A DNA stretch of 64,000 nucleotides from Roseiconus nitratireducens (lineage in GTDB: Bacteria; Planctomycetota; Planctomycetia; Pirellulales; Pirellulaceae), in the NCBI RefSeq assembly GCF_008629675.1, contig NZ_VWOX01000004.1, positions 124,001 through 188,000 of the forward strand, in the 5' to 3' direction. The position numbers and the translations under genes were made by a program. Shown here piece after piece: positions 9,209 to 18,473 of the stretch. A model generated the notes under the pieces. The model worked only from the letters and a program-made list of their open reading frames with translations. It was not told where the DNA came from and searched no databases. Positions within the stretch are counted from its first letter, which is position 1. Every line of letters begins with the position of its first letter.

Positions 9209-9996
9209 GAGCTCGTCTTCGCCAGGCGGAGGGCGTGGTCAATGTCACTGAGCAGTGTCTCGTCCTTTGGGGTCTGGTCCTGCGCGTCGAACCCGGGTTG
9301 GGCAAGCCTTCGTCGCAGTCGTTGCAAATCTTCCAGCGTATCCACGTCGGACATCGGTTCCAGCAGCGCCACTTTCAGGCCCGCTTGCGCGGCGCGGCGG
9401 AGCGTTACCTCGAACACCGTCGCGGTGCTCCAGGCAATGCCCTCGAACAAACCGCGATAAGCGTCCTGCCAAGGTCCGCGAAGACCGATCAGGTAGTAAC
9501 CGCCGTCGTCGGCGGGTCCGAGCACGACGTCATGCGTCCGCAGGGCCCGCAGCGCGCCGCGCACGTCCTCCGCGGCCAGCATCGGACAATCCGCGCCGAC
9601 CAACACGCGATCGATCGGCTCGCTGACCGGTGCGTCATCGTTTCGTTCGCCACTCGGTCTCAGTGGCCCGCCGATCACTGGCCCCCCGATCATTGGCCCG
9701 CCGGCAAACCAGGACCCCATTCGCCGGCCCAAATCACCCTCGGATTGCAACTCGACCTGCCACGTGGCGGGCAGCTCCGTTGTGAACACGTTGCGTTTGT
9801 CGGCGGGAGCCACCACGAACGACGTCCGTTCAGCGGCGTCGGCCAGACGGCGTGCCAAATGCTTGCAGAACAGACGATGGATCTCCGCGGCCGCATGCAT
9901 GCCGATGGTATGCCCCAAGCGAGTTTTCACCTGCCCCGGGGTCCAGTGCTTTGCCAGGATGCCCAGCGAAGTTTGCCGCGGTGGAATGTCGTTCAT
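9205..9996 (-). CDS. DUF2064 / TIGR04282-type nucleotidyl- or glycosyltransferase
   Basis: 263 residues with a GT-A-like fold: LGILAKHWTPGQVKTRLG at the N-terminus, the DCPML motif after VLVGA, and VVLGPADDGGYYLIGL, all characteristic of the family once annotated as arsenosugar-biosynthesis transferase. The true reaction of the family is unsettled. An unusual Gly/Pro insert (repeated GGP-IGG units, about residues 96-112) interrupts the fold before the DCP motif. It heads an operon with two FAD proteins, joined by 4-base overlaps. It starts at ATG 9996. Confidence 0.82.
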   Translation of the reverse strand: MNDIPPRQTSLGILAKHWTPGQVKTRLGHTIGMHAAAEIHRLFCKHLARRLADAAERTSFVVAPADKRNVFTTELPATWQVELQSEGDLGRRMGSWFAGGPMIGGPVIGGPLRPSGERNDDAPVSEPIDRVLVGADCPMLAAEDVRGALRALRTHDVVLGPADDGGYYLIGLRGPWQDAYRGLFEGIAWSTATVFEVTLRRAAQAGLKVALLEPMSDVDTLEDLQRLRRRLAQPGFDAQDQTPKDETLLSDIDHALRLAKTSS

Positions 9997-10613
9997 GCGG
10001 CCATGCCTCGCGGGTCTCCAAGACGGGGATGTCGTGGCTGACGGCCAAGCGACAACGCCATTATCCGAATGAGCTGCTTACCGTGTAGCCCCGGTGGCGG
10101 GGTCCCCAGGTCAACGGTCGAACCAGATGAAAGGTCGAACCAGATCAACGGTCAAAGGTGTCCCGCCCGCGCAGGAATTCTGCAAAGAGAACGGTCGAAA
10201 GAAGATTCGCACGTTTTCCCAGATCGGCCCAGAATATGCATCATTGAGAACTGCCGCCCGGAAACCTCGCACGCGTGTTTGGAGCAGGCCATCGGCTGCG
10301 TCGAGGAATCAGGTGGCCGATGTCAGCGGAAGGCAATGAGGGCCTCTGGGCCGCCGTTTTATCGGCACAACACGCCCGAAAACCGCTCCCGAGTTGGTTC
10401 TGTTTGGCCGAATCTTTATTTTGAATCGGCAGATTCCGGTTAGGATATGGTTGGGACGTTACCGAATATTGCAGGTCGATCGCCGGAAATTCGCCTGCGT
10501 TCTCTCTCGTCTTCCCATCATGTCTGATTGACGCGCTTACAATTCGGCCCCCGGCCGAGCGCTCATCCGCTGCCGATCTCCCCTCGTCACCCGGACTCGC
10601 AGACCCGTCACCC
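9997..10613. other. Intergenic region upstream of the kinase gene
   Basis: No convincing gene. It is the divergent promoter region for the DUF2064 operon (minus) and the kinase (plus). A GC-rich hairpin sits near 10087-10110 and a 13-base direct repeat GGTCGAACCAGAT occurs at 10116-10128 and 10133-10145. The 150 bases before the kinase are relatively AT-rich around 10400-10450, where the kinase promoter may lie. Confidence 0.4.
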
Positions 10614-12191
10614 ATGCCGAATCTGTCGTCTGAACAATTCTTGGAGCTTGTTGATAAGAGTCGCTTGGTCGAACCGACCAAGACGGCCAAGCTTGTCAGC
10701 AAGGTCCGAGAACACTTCAAAGGCGGTTTACCGCCAGACGTCAACACGCTGGCCAAACTGTTCCAGAAGAATGGGCTGTTGACCGAATGGCACTTGGAAA
10801 AGCTGCTGGCGGGAAAATACAAAGGATTCTTTCTGGGCAAGTACAAGTTGCTCGGACACATCGGCACCGGCGGGATGAGCAGCGTCTACTTGGCCGAGCA
10901 CACCAAGTTGCACGACCGTCGCGCGATCAAGGTGTTGCCGAAGAAACGCGTGAAGGATTCGTCGTATCTGGCACGGTTCCAATTGGAAGCCAAGGCGATT
11001 GCCTCGCTGAACCATCCAAACATCGTGCGGGCCTACGACATCGATAACGAAGACGATGTCCATTACATCGTGATGGAGTACGTCGACGGTTTGGATTTGC
11101 AGGCGTTGGTCAAGCGAGACGGGCCGCTGGATCCGTCGACCGCCGCCGAATTGATCGCGCAGGCTGCCCGCGGGCTGGCGCACGCGCACGAGATGGGCGT
11201 GATCCACCGCGACGTCAAACCGGCCAACCTGCTGCTGGACCCGGACCACAAGATTCGGCTGTTGGACATGGGGCTGGCGCTGATGGGCGCCGATACCGAG
11301 CAGTCGCTGACCGTCGCCAACAACGAGAATGTGCTGGGGACAGCCGACTATTTGGCTCCCGAACAGGCGCTCAACAGCCATTCGGTCGACCACCGCGCCG
11401 ACATCTACGGTCTGGGATGCACGATGTATTTCCTGCTCACCGGCCAGCCGCCGTTCAACCACGGCACCCTGGCCCAGCGGATCGCGATGCACCAAAAGGA
11501 GATGCCCAAACCGATCCGGTCGCTGCGGCCGGATTGCCCCGGGGAACTGGAAGGCATCTGTGTCAAGATGATTCAGAAGGAGCCGAAATACCGCTACCAG
11601 TCGGCCCAAGACGTGGCGGAGGTTTTGGAACGCTTTGTCGCCAAGGTGCCCCGGGGGCACAAAGTCACGATCGGCCTGGGCGATACCCCTTCGCCACTGG
11701 ATGACGACGAATCGTCGTCGATCTCTCTGGACGAAGAAGATCTGCGTCCCGGCAGCGGTGGCGACACGGTGTCGAACAAGAACGACGACACACTCAAGAG
11801 CAGCCGCAGTCGGTTGCTGCGCGAGCAGGGTTTGAGCCCCAGCGACAGTGGCCGACTGGTCAACGTCCAGCGACCACAAATCGATTTCACCGACGGCAGT
11901 TTTCTGGACCTGCAGGCGGAGTCCGGGTACGCACCCAACTCCAACATCCGCCGTCGCGGATCTCAAACGGACCGGAGATGGCCCGAGCGCACCGACGGAC
12001 TCTCCAGCGTTCACGTGGGCGACGAATCGGACGTGCATTATCGCACTCCGGCGAAAAGCGATCGCCGGCCGTCTGGAAAAGCCAGCGGGCAGCAAGGCAC
12101 CGACAAGCTGTTGATCGGCACCCTGTTCTTCGCCTTCTTCATCGTCGCCGTCGCGTTGGGTTTTTTCCTGGCCCGTGCCACCGGCACGTAA
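10614..12191 (+). CDS. Membrane-anchored Ser/Thr protein kinase
   Basis: 525 residues. An N-terminal helical region of about 70 residues is followed by a Hanks-type kinase domain (about 78-345): glycine loop GTGGMSSV at 84-91, the AIKVLPK lysine (106), HRDVKPANLL at 198-207, the metal-binding motif as DMG rather than DFG (218-220), and GTADYLAPEQ in the activation segment. Then come an acidic Ser/Asp-rich linker and a single transmembrane segment near 499-521 with a very short tail, so the kinase faces the cytoplasm. Planctomycetes carry many such kinases; substrate unknown. All catalytic residues except the Phe of DFG are present, so it is probably active. Confidence 0.9.
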   Translation: MPNLSSEQFLELVDKSRLVEPTKTAKLVSKVREHFKGGLPPDVNTLAKLFQKNGLLTEWHLEKLLAGKYKGFFLGKYKLLGHIGTGGMSSVYLAEHTKLHDRRAIKVLPKKRVKDSSYLARFQLEAKAIASLNHPNIVRAYDIDNEDDVHYIVMEYVDGLDLQALVKRDGPLDPSTAAELIAQAARGLAHAHEMGVIHRDVKPANLLLDPDHKIRLLDMGLALMGADTEQSLTVANNENVLGTADYLAPEQALNSHSVDHRADIYGLGCTMYFLLTGQPPFNHGTLAQRIAMHQKEMPKPIRSLRPDCPGELEGICVKMIQKEPKYRYQSAQDVAEVLERFVAKVPRGHKVTIGLGDTPSPLDDDESSSISLDEEDLRPGSGGDTVSNKNDDTLKSSRSRLLREQGLSPSDSGRLVNVQRPQIDFTDGSFLDLQAESGYAPNSNIRRRGSQTDRRWPERTDGLSSVHVGDESDVHYRTPAKSDRRPSGKASGQQGTDKLLIGTLFFAFFIVAVALGFFLARATGT

Positions 12192-12499
12192 TGGTCATCT
12201 CGCGACGGGCTCTTTAAACTCTGTCGGCCTTGCCGGTAACTGGATTCTGTCCGAAAGGTCGCGCGGCCAACCGTCGTCGACACGCCCGATTCAGACAGAT
12301 CCTGACTGGACAACGCCACTTTGAGGTAGCGACGCTCGATCGAGCCTGGGAATGGCCGCTCTGCCACGGTCCAGCGATGGCAGCGACATTGACCGCCTGA
12401 TTGACGAGCGGTCCGCTTCAAAGTTGCTTTCTCCAGCGCACCGGCGGCCCTCGAATTCTGCGTCTCGCCGACCGAATCAACCTGCCCGCACGAGTCCCG
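12192..12499. other. Intergenic region between kinase and acyltransferase
   Basis: About 308 bases with no supported gene. The acyltransferase frame is open through the last 100 bases, but the residues before the ATG at 12500 do not resemble the family, so they are treated as non-coding. Confidence 0.35.
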
Positions 12500-13765
12500 A
12501 TGTCCGTCGTTTTCGACCGGCCCTACCAATTCGTTCCGCCGGTGCGCAACACCGCCTGGCCCTGGCTGATCCAGCGGCTCCGGCTGTACGATCGTTACCT
12601 CCGCAAGAAGGAGGGTGTCGTCGACTACGAACTGCGAAACCTCCACCACGTCCAATCTTCGTTGGACGCCGGACACAGCATCCTGCTGGCCCCCAACCAC
12701 TGCCGCTACGCCGATCCCCTGGTTCTGGGATGGCCGGCACGTGCCTTGGGGATCCACGTTCACGCGATGGCCTCCTGGCACTTGTTCAACGAAGGCTGGT
12801 TCGACGCGTTCGCGATTCGCCGGATGGGCGCCTTCAGCATTTACCGCGAAGGCAACGACCGCCAATCGCTTGAAACCGCGATCGACATCTTGGCCGAAGG
12901 CCGTCGCCCGTTGATCATTTTTCCGGAGGGCACCACCAACCGCACCAACGATCAACTCAAACCGCTGCTAGACGGCGTTGCCTTCATCGCTCGCACCGCG
13001 GCCAAACGCCGCGCCAAGATGCACCAGGCTGATTCGACCGACACATCGTCACCGGCCGGTCAGCCGCCCAGTGGTCAAGTCGTCATTCATCCCGTGGCCA
13101 TCAAGTACCTGTCGGTCCACAAAATTGACGATTGGGCAACGCGCCAGCTCGATCAATTCGAAAAGCAGCTTGGATGGACGCACATGCCGCCGCGCGATCT
13201 GCGCCAGCGCACCGTCCAATTGGCCGAAGCACACCTGGCACTGAAGGAAACGCAGTACTACGGACACTCCAACGGAGGTGACCTGCCCGAACGCCGTGAC
13301 GCGTTGATCCAGCATTTGTTGGAGACCACCGAACGTCGGATGGGGCTGGACAACGAATCCGAATCGGTGCGGGAGCGCGTCCGGCAGATCCGTTCCGCTG
13401 CGGCATCTCGATTCTTCGATCGCTCCCCCGCACAAGTATCCGCCCATGAATCCGAAGAGGAACTGCGGCGCGATGTCGACGCCGCGGACCTGGCGCAAGA
13501 ACTGTTCTCGTATCCGGACAGCTACCTGATACCAGATCAAGTCACCGACATGCGGATTGTCGAGACCATTCAACGGATGCAGGAGTCGATCAATGGAAAG
13601 GCCGACACGTCGATCCCGTTGAAAGCCGTCATCGAATTCGCGCCAGCCTTGCCTGTGGACGGCAAGCGACCGCGCAAAGGCGAACCAGATCCGTTGATGC
13701 AGTCGCTGGAAAGCCAGCTGAGCGAGATGCTCGGGCGACTTTCAAAAGAGGCTCGGCCCCTGTAG
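12500..13765 (+). CDS. PlsC-type 1-acylglycerol-3-phosphate O-acyltransferase
   Basis: 421 residues. The acyltransferase domain occupies the first half: the catalytic NHxxxxD motif appears as NHCRYAD near residue 66, and the glycerophosphate-binding FPEGTT near 140. Such enzymes acylate lysophosphatidate or related lipids at the inner membrane. A C-terminal extension of over 200 residues, charged and helical, has no motif I recognise. Start ATG 12500 follows from where similarity begins; 33 upstream in-frame codons look like intergenic sequence. It converges with the sugar dehydrogenase gene; a hairpin repeat lies in the gap. Confidence 0.85.
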   Translation: MSVVFDRPYQFVPPVRNTAWPWLIQRLRLYDRYLRKKEGVVDYELRNLHHVQSSLDAGHSILLAPNHCRYADPLVLGWPARALGIHVHAMASWHLFNEGWFDAFAIRRMGAFSIYREGNDRQSLETAIDILAEGRRPLIIFPEGTTNRTNDQLKPLLDGVAFIARTAAKRRAKMHQADSTDTSSPAGQPPSGQVVIHPVAIKYLSVHKIDDWATRQLDQFEKQLGWTHMPPRDLRQRTVQLAEAHLALKETQYYGHSNGGDLPERRDALIQHLLETTERRMGLDNESESVRERVRQIRSAAASRFFDRSPAQVSAHESEEELRRDVDAADLAQELFSYPDSYLIPDQVTDMRIVETIQRMQESINGKADTSIPLKAVIEFAPALPVDGKRPRKGEPDPLMQSLESQLSEMLGRLSKEARPL

Positions 13766-13880
13766 CCGGTGACGTTCGCCCTGGAAAGCATTGCGACCGG
13801 GACAGATCCAAACGCGATCGGAACCCATCGAAACTCGCGCGAATCGCTTCCATCCAGCCGGCCGAACCGGCGAGGCAGTG

Positions 13881-13906
13881 GGTTCCAAGGCCGGAGCCTT
13901 GGAACC
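13881..13906. repeat. Perfect intergenic hairpin between convergent genes
   Basis: GGTTCCAAGGC at 13881-13891 pairs exactly with GCCTTGGAACC at 13896-13906 around a CGGA loop. It lies between the stop codons of the acyltransferase and the sugar dehydrogenase. It could slow transcription in both directions, but there is no T-run, so it may simply be another dispersed repeat. Confidence 0.5.
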
Positions 13907-13981
13907 AGGAAGGAGGCTCGTTCCCGGGCTTGTGCTCTGGCACGCACTCGTGTCTGGCGTCGTCAGATTCGCAACGACGGG

Positions 13982-16666
13982 TCAGGGCAGGAAGGTGATC
14001 GCGTCCACGTTCATCAACCCGCCTCGGTTGCGCTCGTTCTTGAACACCAGGTACAGGTCGTCGCGTCCCTGGGACTCGCGCAGCGGGATCGTCGTCTCGT
14101 AAAACGCTTCCCAGTCACCGTTGACTTCCACGGTGACGCGTCCCAGCAACGGTCCGTCGGCACTGCTACGATGCACCTCGATGTCGCCACCTGCCCCCGC
14201 GCTGGCGACTCGCAGCGCGATCGTACGCGTCTGGTCCAATGGAATCTGATCGAAACGCAGGAACCCGTCGTGCTCGATCGCACCCATGAATTGTTTTGCT
14301 TCGGCTCGGTCCGACCCCAGCGGGCTGGTCCCGCGGAACTCATCGGCGGCCTCCGCTTGCACGTGCCGGTTGCGCAAGGTGACCGATCCGACGCCCATCA
14401 GCGAGGGGATCTTTCCGCGTCCCAGGTCGCTGTAAACCGCTTCCAAGCGGACCTTCGCGGCATCACGATCGATTGACATCGTGTTGGTGAACCCGCGGGC
14501 ATTCGGATTCGAGGCATCGGCCGTTACCGAATAAACGTGCTCCACCATTGCCCTGACTTCCGCGGGGGTGTGCTGGACATGAGGCAACATGCCGACCTTG
14601 CCCCAGACACCGGTCGAACCGTTCAACACGCGGGCGACCGATTGCTCAATTTGATGTGGGTCTTCGCGGTACTTATTCGCGATTTGCACGAAGCTCGGTC
14701 CGATCAGCGGACGGTTGATCGCGTGACAGTTCAGACAGTCGCTGTTTCGAATCAGGTTCCAGCCCGGAGATTCCGCTTGACCAGTCTCTCCATCCACGGC
14801 CATCGGGATCGCTTCGACAAACAGGCGGGTCGGCGCTTCGGAATCGATGAAGTGCCATCCGTCCGCGTCGGCCTGTTCGATGTCGCTGGTACCATCTTCC
14901 AGGTCACGCACGACCGCACGGTACCGCACAGTTTGGCCCGGCGAGAAAAAATCGCCGTCGGCCGGCTGAACGAACGCGACCTGCGGCCGCGCGTTGCCAA
15001 CGATCACCGGCAGCGTGCTCACACCGACGGTCCCGCTGGGATCCCGCACCTCCAAGGTGATCGTGTAGACCCCCGGGTGCTCAAATCGAACCGAAGGATT
15101 TGGCGAATCAGCGATGACTTCACTCTGAGAATTGGGATCGCCGGAGGCGACGGAGATCCAGCGGTATCGCAGCGGGTCGCCGTCCTTGTCCAGCGATTCG
15201 TCGGCACTGAATTGGACCGTCAGCGGTTCTCGTCCCACATCGTTGCTGGCCGTTGCGGAGGCGATCGGAGCCCGATTGCCTCGGACGTAGTCCAGACGGA
15301 TCAGCCGCGCGTCCGGATTCACGCCCCATGTCTCACCATATTCGATCACGTACAACGAACCGCCCCGGTCGAATTGCAAATCGATCGGACGGACGAATGT
15401 CATGTCCGGCAGGAACCGCTCCAGACGTTCCAGGTTTGAATCGGCATCCAATCGCACCGCGTAGATCGCGTTGCGCGACCACTCATAGGCGAACAAAGTG
15501 CGGTTGTACGCGGCCGGGAATCCGTTGGGCGAGGACGATTCCGCATCGTGGTAGAAGACCGGACCGGCGCACGCGGTCCGACCACCCGATCCGACTTCGG
15601 GGAATTCCGCCGACGATCCGCCCGGATAGTAAACCATCGCACCACGCGCCGGCGGTAGCTGCTCCGCACCGGTGTTGTTGACCGATCGGTTGACTGGAAC
15701 ATCGGCCTTTTGCGGGGGACCGATCTGACCGGATTCAAAATCCACCATGGAGTAGGCGAAATTGTCTCCGATGAAATAGGGCCAACCAAAATTGCCGGCC
15801 GAGCGGGCCTGGTTGATTTCGTCGTATCCCCGCGGGCCGCGCGGGCCATCCTGGCCGGCATCCGGACCGACATCGCCCCAGTACAAAAAGCCGGTGCGTT
15901 GGTCGATGTTGATCCGCCAGGGGTTTCGGCATCCCATCACGTAGATTTCGGGACGGCCGATCGAACCGTCCCGCGGAAACAGATTGCCGTCCGGGATCGA
16001 ATAGCTTCCGTCGGGCTCCGGGTGGATCCGCAAGATCTTGCCGTTGTAGCTATTGGTGTTGCCTGCGGACCGCTGCGCATCCCAGGGGCTTCGACCGTCG
16101 CGTTCGTCCAGCGGAGCGTAGCCTTCCGAATCGTTGAACGGGTTGGTGTTGTCGCCGGTTCCGATGTACAAGTCACCGTTGGGCCCAAATTCCAGTGAAC
16201 CCGCGTGATGACAGCACTCCCGACGTTGCTCTTCGTACCGCAACAACGGTTTTTCGCTCGCCAGATTGACTTTGCCATCGACGAACGTGAATCGGCTGAT
16301 CTGCTGTCCCGAGAAATCCGGGGGAGAGTACTGCAGGTACAGCCAACCGTTTTCGGCAAAGTGGGGATCAAGTGCCAGGCCGATCAACCCGTTTTCCTGA
16401 GCCGTCGTGACATCGATGGCCCCAACAACCGTCTGCTGCTGCGTCTTCGGATCGATCACCTTGATGGTTCCAGCCAGCTCGATCAAAAAGACACGACCGT
16501 CCGGCGCGAGATCCAATTCCATGGGTTGGACCAACCCCGTGGCAAGGACGGTGCGTTCGAACTGATCGATCTCAACGCGCTGGTCGGCGGAAAGCAGGGT
16601 CGCGTTGCACACGCAACCGAGAAAACAGACGAAGGCCGCGAGCGGCACTCGGCAGCAAAATGACAT
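13982..16666 (-). CDS. Secreted PQQ-type sugar dehydrogenase fused to PKD, cytochrome c and carbohydrate-binding domains
   Basis: 894 residues with an N-terminal signal peptide (about 1-27). Order of domains: a glucose/sorbosone dehydrogenase beta-propeller (about 35-450; LDLAPDGRVFLIE, GLIGLALDP, YIGTGDN, GCRNPWRI), a PKD-type Ig fold (about 455-560; PLTVQFSADES, YTITLEVRDPSG), a class I cytochrome c with CLNCH and a later Met-Leu-Pro ligand region (about 625-720), and a C-terminal CBM6-like beta-sandwich ending FKNERNRGGLMNVDAITFLP. The layout suggests extracytoplasmic oxidation of a carbohydrate with electrons passed to the built-in haem. Same strand as the sulfatase 187 bases upstream. 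Confidence 0.88.
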   Translation of the reverse strand: MSFCCRVPLAAFVCFLGCVCNATLLSADQRVEIDQFERTVLATGLVQPMELDLAPDGRVFLIELAGTIKVIDPKTQQQTVVGAIDVTTAQENGLIGLALDPHFAENGWLYLQYSPPDFSGQQISRFTFVDGKVNLASEKPLLRYEEQRRECCHHAGSLEFGPNGDLYIGTGDNTNPFNDSEGYAPLDERDGRSPWDAQRSAGNTNSYNGKILRIHPEPDGSYSIPDGNLFPRDGSIGRPEIYVMGCRNPWRINIDQRTGFLYWGDVGPDAGQDGPRGPRGYDEINQARSAGNFGWPYFIGDNFAYSMVDFESGQIGPPQKADVPVNRSVNNTGAEQLPPARGAMVYYPGGSSAEFPEVGSGGRTACAGPVFYHDAESSSPNGFPAAYNRTLFAYEWSRNAIYAVRLDADSNLERLERFLPDMTFVRPIDLQFDRGGSLYVIEYGETWGVNPDARLIRLDYVRGNRAPIASATASNDVGREPLTVQFSADESLDKDGDPLRYRWISVASGDPNSQSEVIADSPNPSVRFEHPGVYTITLEVRDPSGTVGVSTLPVIVGNARPQVAFVQPADGDFFSPGQTVRYRAVVRDLEDGTSDIEQADADGWHFIDSEAPTRLFVEAIPMAVDGETGQAESPGWNLIRNSDCLNCHAINRPLIGPSFVQIANKYREDPHQIEQSVARVLNGSTGVWGKVGMLPHVQHTPAEVRAMVEHVYSVTADASNPNARGFTNTMSIDRDAAKVRLEAVYSDLGRGKIPSLMGVGSVTLRNRHVQAEAADEFRGTSPLGSDRAEAKQFMGAIEHDGFLRFDQIPLDQTRTIALRVASAGAGGDIEVHRSSADGPLLGRVTVEVNGDWEAFYETTIPLRESQGRDDLYLVFKNERNRGGLMNVDAITFLP

Positions 16667-16782
16667 CGAATCTGGGTGGGGGCGGGAAGCGGAGGCGGGA
16701 AAGGGAAGGCGTTAGCGGGACCGTGGTCTCCGTCACAGACCGAATAGTTTAATCCAGTCGCTGCCGCGGGCGGCGAAAGGAG

Positions 16783-16822
16783 GTCGTGCAGCTTTCCGAG
16801 CCAGGAAATGACGTGTTTTTGA
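16783..16822. repeat. Short dispersed repeat, copy 1
   Basis: The core TGCA-CTTTCCGAGCCAGGA followed by GACGTG recurs at 24197-24238, directly next to copy B of the large palindromic element. It is intergenic in both places. Confidence 0.55.
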
Positions 16823-16852
16823 TCGACACGTTCACCGCGTTCTTCCCCCCGA

Positions 16853-18379
16853 TCATTGCTCGGCGGCTTGCTTCTTGAACGAATTCCCGGTGTACATCGG
16901 CGGATGATCCGTGTCGATCTTTTCACCTTCCCAGTACCATCCGTCTTCTCGCTTCTCCAGAATCCGGGCGGCGCTGCCGGGCGCCAGCGGGGCGATGGAC
17001 GGTGGGATGAAAGCTCGCAAGCGATCGGCCGCCGCGGCATGAGCCACATCGGAGATCAGATTGTGGTGTTCGTGGGGGTCTTGCCGCAGGTCGTACAACT
17101 CCTCGCTGCCGTCGGCGTAGCGGATGAAACGATAGCGGACATCGCGGATGCCCAAGTTACCGGGATTGTGTTCGGTCATCGCCGGGCGATCACGGGGCGT
17201 GTCGGTGTTTTCGATCTGCGGAACCAGGCTGACGCCCTCAACCGCGGCCGGCTCCGGCAAGCCGGCAAGTTGTGCCAGAGTCGGATAGACGTCTAGCAGT
17301 TCAGCCGGTTGCTCACAGCGTCCCGGCCGGATTCCCGGCCCAGCAAAAATCAACGGCACGCGTGTCGACCGTTCCCACAAGGTGTTCTTGCCACTGATCG
17401 CTTTTTCGCCGAGATGCCATCCGTGATCGCTCCAGAGACAAATGATGGTGTTGTCGGCATGTGGCGATTCGGCCAACGCATCGAGCACCCGTTGAACTTG
17501 GCTGTCAACAAAGGAGATGGAAGCCAGATAGGCTCGGACCAGATTGCGATGTTCGTTTTTCTCTCGCAGCCAGGTGATCCGCGGCTCGGGAAGCCGCCAA
17601 TGCAAGAACCATGAAAACGGCGGACAATCGTCACGGTCCCCTTCCAGGATCGTGGGCATCTCCAGCGTCTCGTCGGGGTACAGGTCCCACCACTTCTGTG
17701 TCACGTGACACGGCACGTGGGGCAGGAAGAAGCCGCAAGAAAGGAAGAAAGGCTGCTCGGCCGGGATCTCGCGCAACGTCTTGGTCGCCCAGTCGGCAAC
17801 GATCCAATCTCCTTTTTGGGAATCTTCATGATCAAAGACGCCCCAGTCGACCAGCGGGTTGTTGCCGGCAGGCGTTGGCGGAACCAATTTCTGTGGCGGA
17901 CGCACGCCCGTTCCGCCAGCCGGACCCCAATGATCAAATTCCGGCTGCTGACCTGGGCCGGGGTTTTTGTGCTGGCCGTGATAGACTTTCCCACCGGAAT
18001 AGGTCTCGTAGCCCGCCGCTTTGAAGTGCTGCGGAAGGGACACGGTGGATCGCCGTTCGTCCAGTCGACGGAACCAAGGCGCAAGCCCATAGATCCCCGT
18101 GGTGGAAGGCCGCAGCGAGAGCATCAAACTGGTGCGTGAAGGATTGCACAACGGCGATTGGCAGTGGGCGTTGGTGAACACCACACCACGCTGGGCCAGC
18201 GATGCCATCGCCGGCGTCTGAACCTGCGGATGCCCACCAAGCGGTTCAACCCAGTCGTTCAAATCATCGATGCAAATCATCAAGACGTTCGGACGCCGCG
18301 TCTCTTCGGTTCGGCCCTCGACGGCAAACAACAACCATCCGACCAGGCAGATGCCGGCCACAACCAATGAGCGAATCAT
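16853..18379 (-). CDS. Secreted type I sulfatase (iduronate-2-sulfatase-like)
   Basis: 508 residues with an N-terminal signal peptide (SLVVAGICLVGWLLFAVEG). PNVLMICIDDLNDW provides the metal-binding Asp pair, and CNPSRTS is the C-x-P-S-R sulfatase signature whose cysteine is converted to formylglycine. SGGKVYHG, FFLPHVP and LWSDHGWHLGEK complete the active site. The DDLNDW and FFLPHVP signatures point to the iduronate-2-sulfatase/choline-sulfatase side of the family. It probably removes sulfate from algal polysaccharides in the periplasm. ATG 18379 is preferred over a TTG 13 codons earlier. No maturase gene is adjacent. Confidence 0.92.
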   Translation of the reverse strand: MIRSLVVAGICLVGWLLFAVEGRTEETRRPNVLMICIDDLNDWVEPLGGHPQVQTPAMASLAQRGVVFTNAHCQSPLCNPSRTSLMLSLRPSTTGIYGLAPWFRRLDERRSTVSLPQHFKAAGYETYSGGKVYHGQHKNPGPGQQPEFDHWGPAGGTGVRPPQKLVPPTPAGNNPLVDWGVFDHEDSQKGDWIVADWATKTLREIPAEQPFFLSCGFFLPHVPCHVTQKWWDLYPDETLEMPTILEGDRDDCPPFSWFLHWRLPEPRITWLREKNEHRNLVRAYLASISFVDSQVQRVLDALAESPHADNTIICLWSDHGWHLGEKAISGKNTLWERSTRVPLIFAGPGIRPGRCEQPAELLDVYPTLAQLAGLPEPAAVEGVSLVPQIENTDTPRDRPAMTEHNPGNLGIRDVRYRFIRYADGSEELYDLRQDPHEHHNLISDVAHAAAADRLRAFIPPSIAPLAPGSAARILEKREDGWYWEGEKIDTDHPPMYTGNSFKKQAAEQ

Positions 18380-18473
18380 CAACAACACTCGCGGGGAAGG
18401 AGAGGGAAGGGATGTCAAAACACCTCGATCCCCAAAAGAATAGTCGTTTACCGGCCGTCCTGCTGATCACGGC

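Noticed and set aside
10241..10867. Minus-strand 208-codon frame across the kinase start
   Set aside because: No recognisable domain; it overlaps the well-supported kinase start and its composition is that of a shadow frame.
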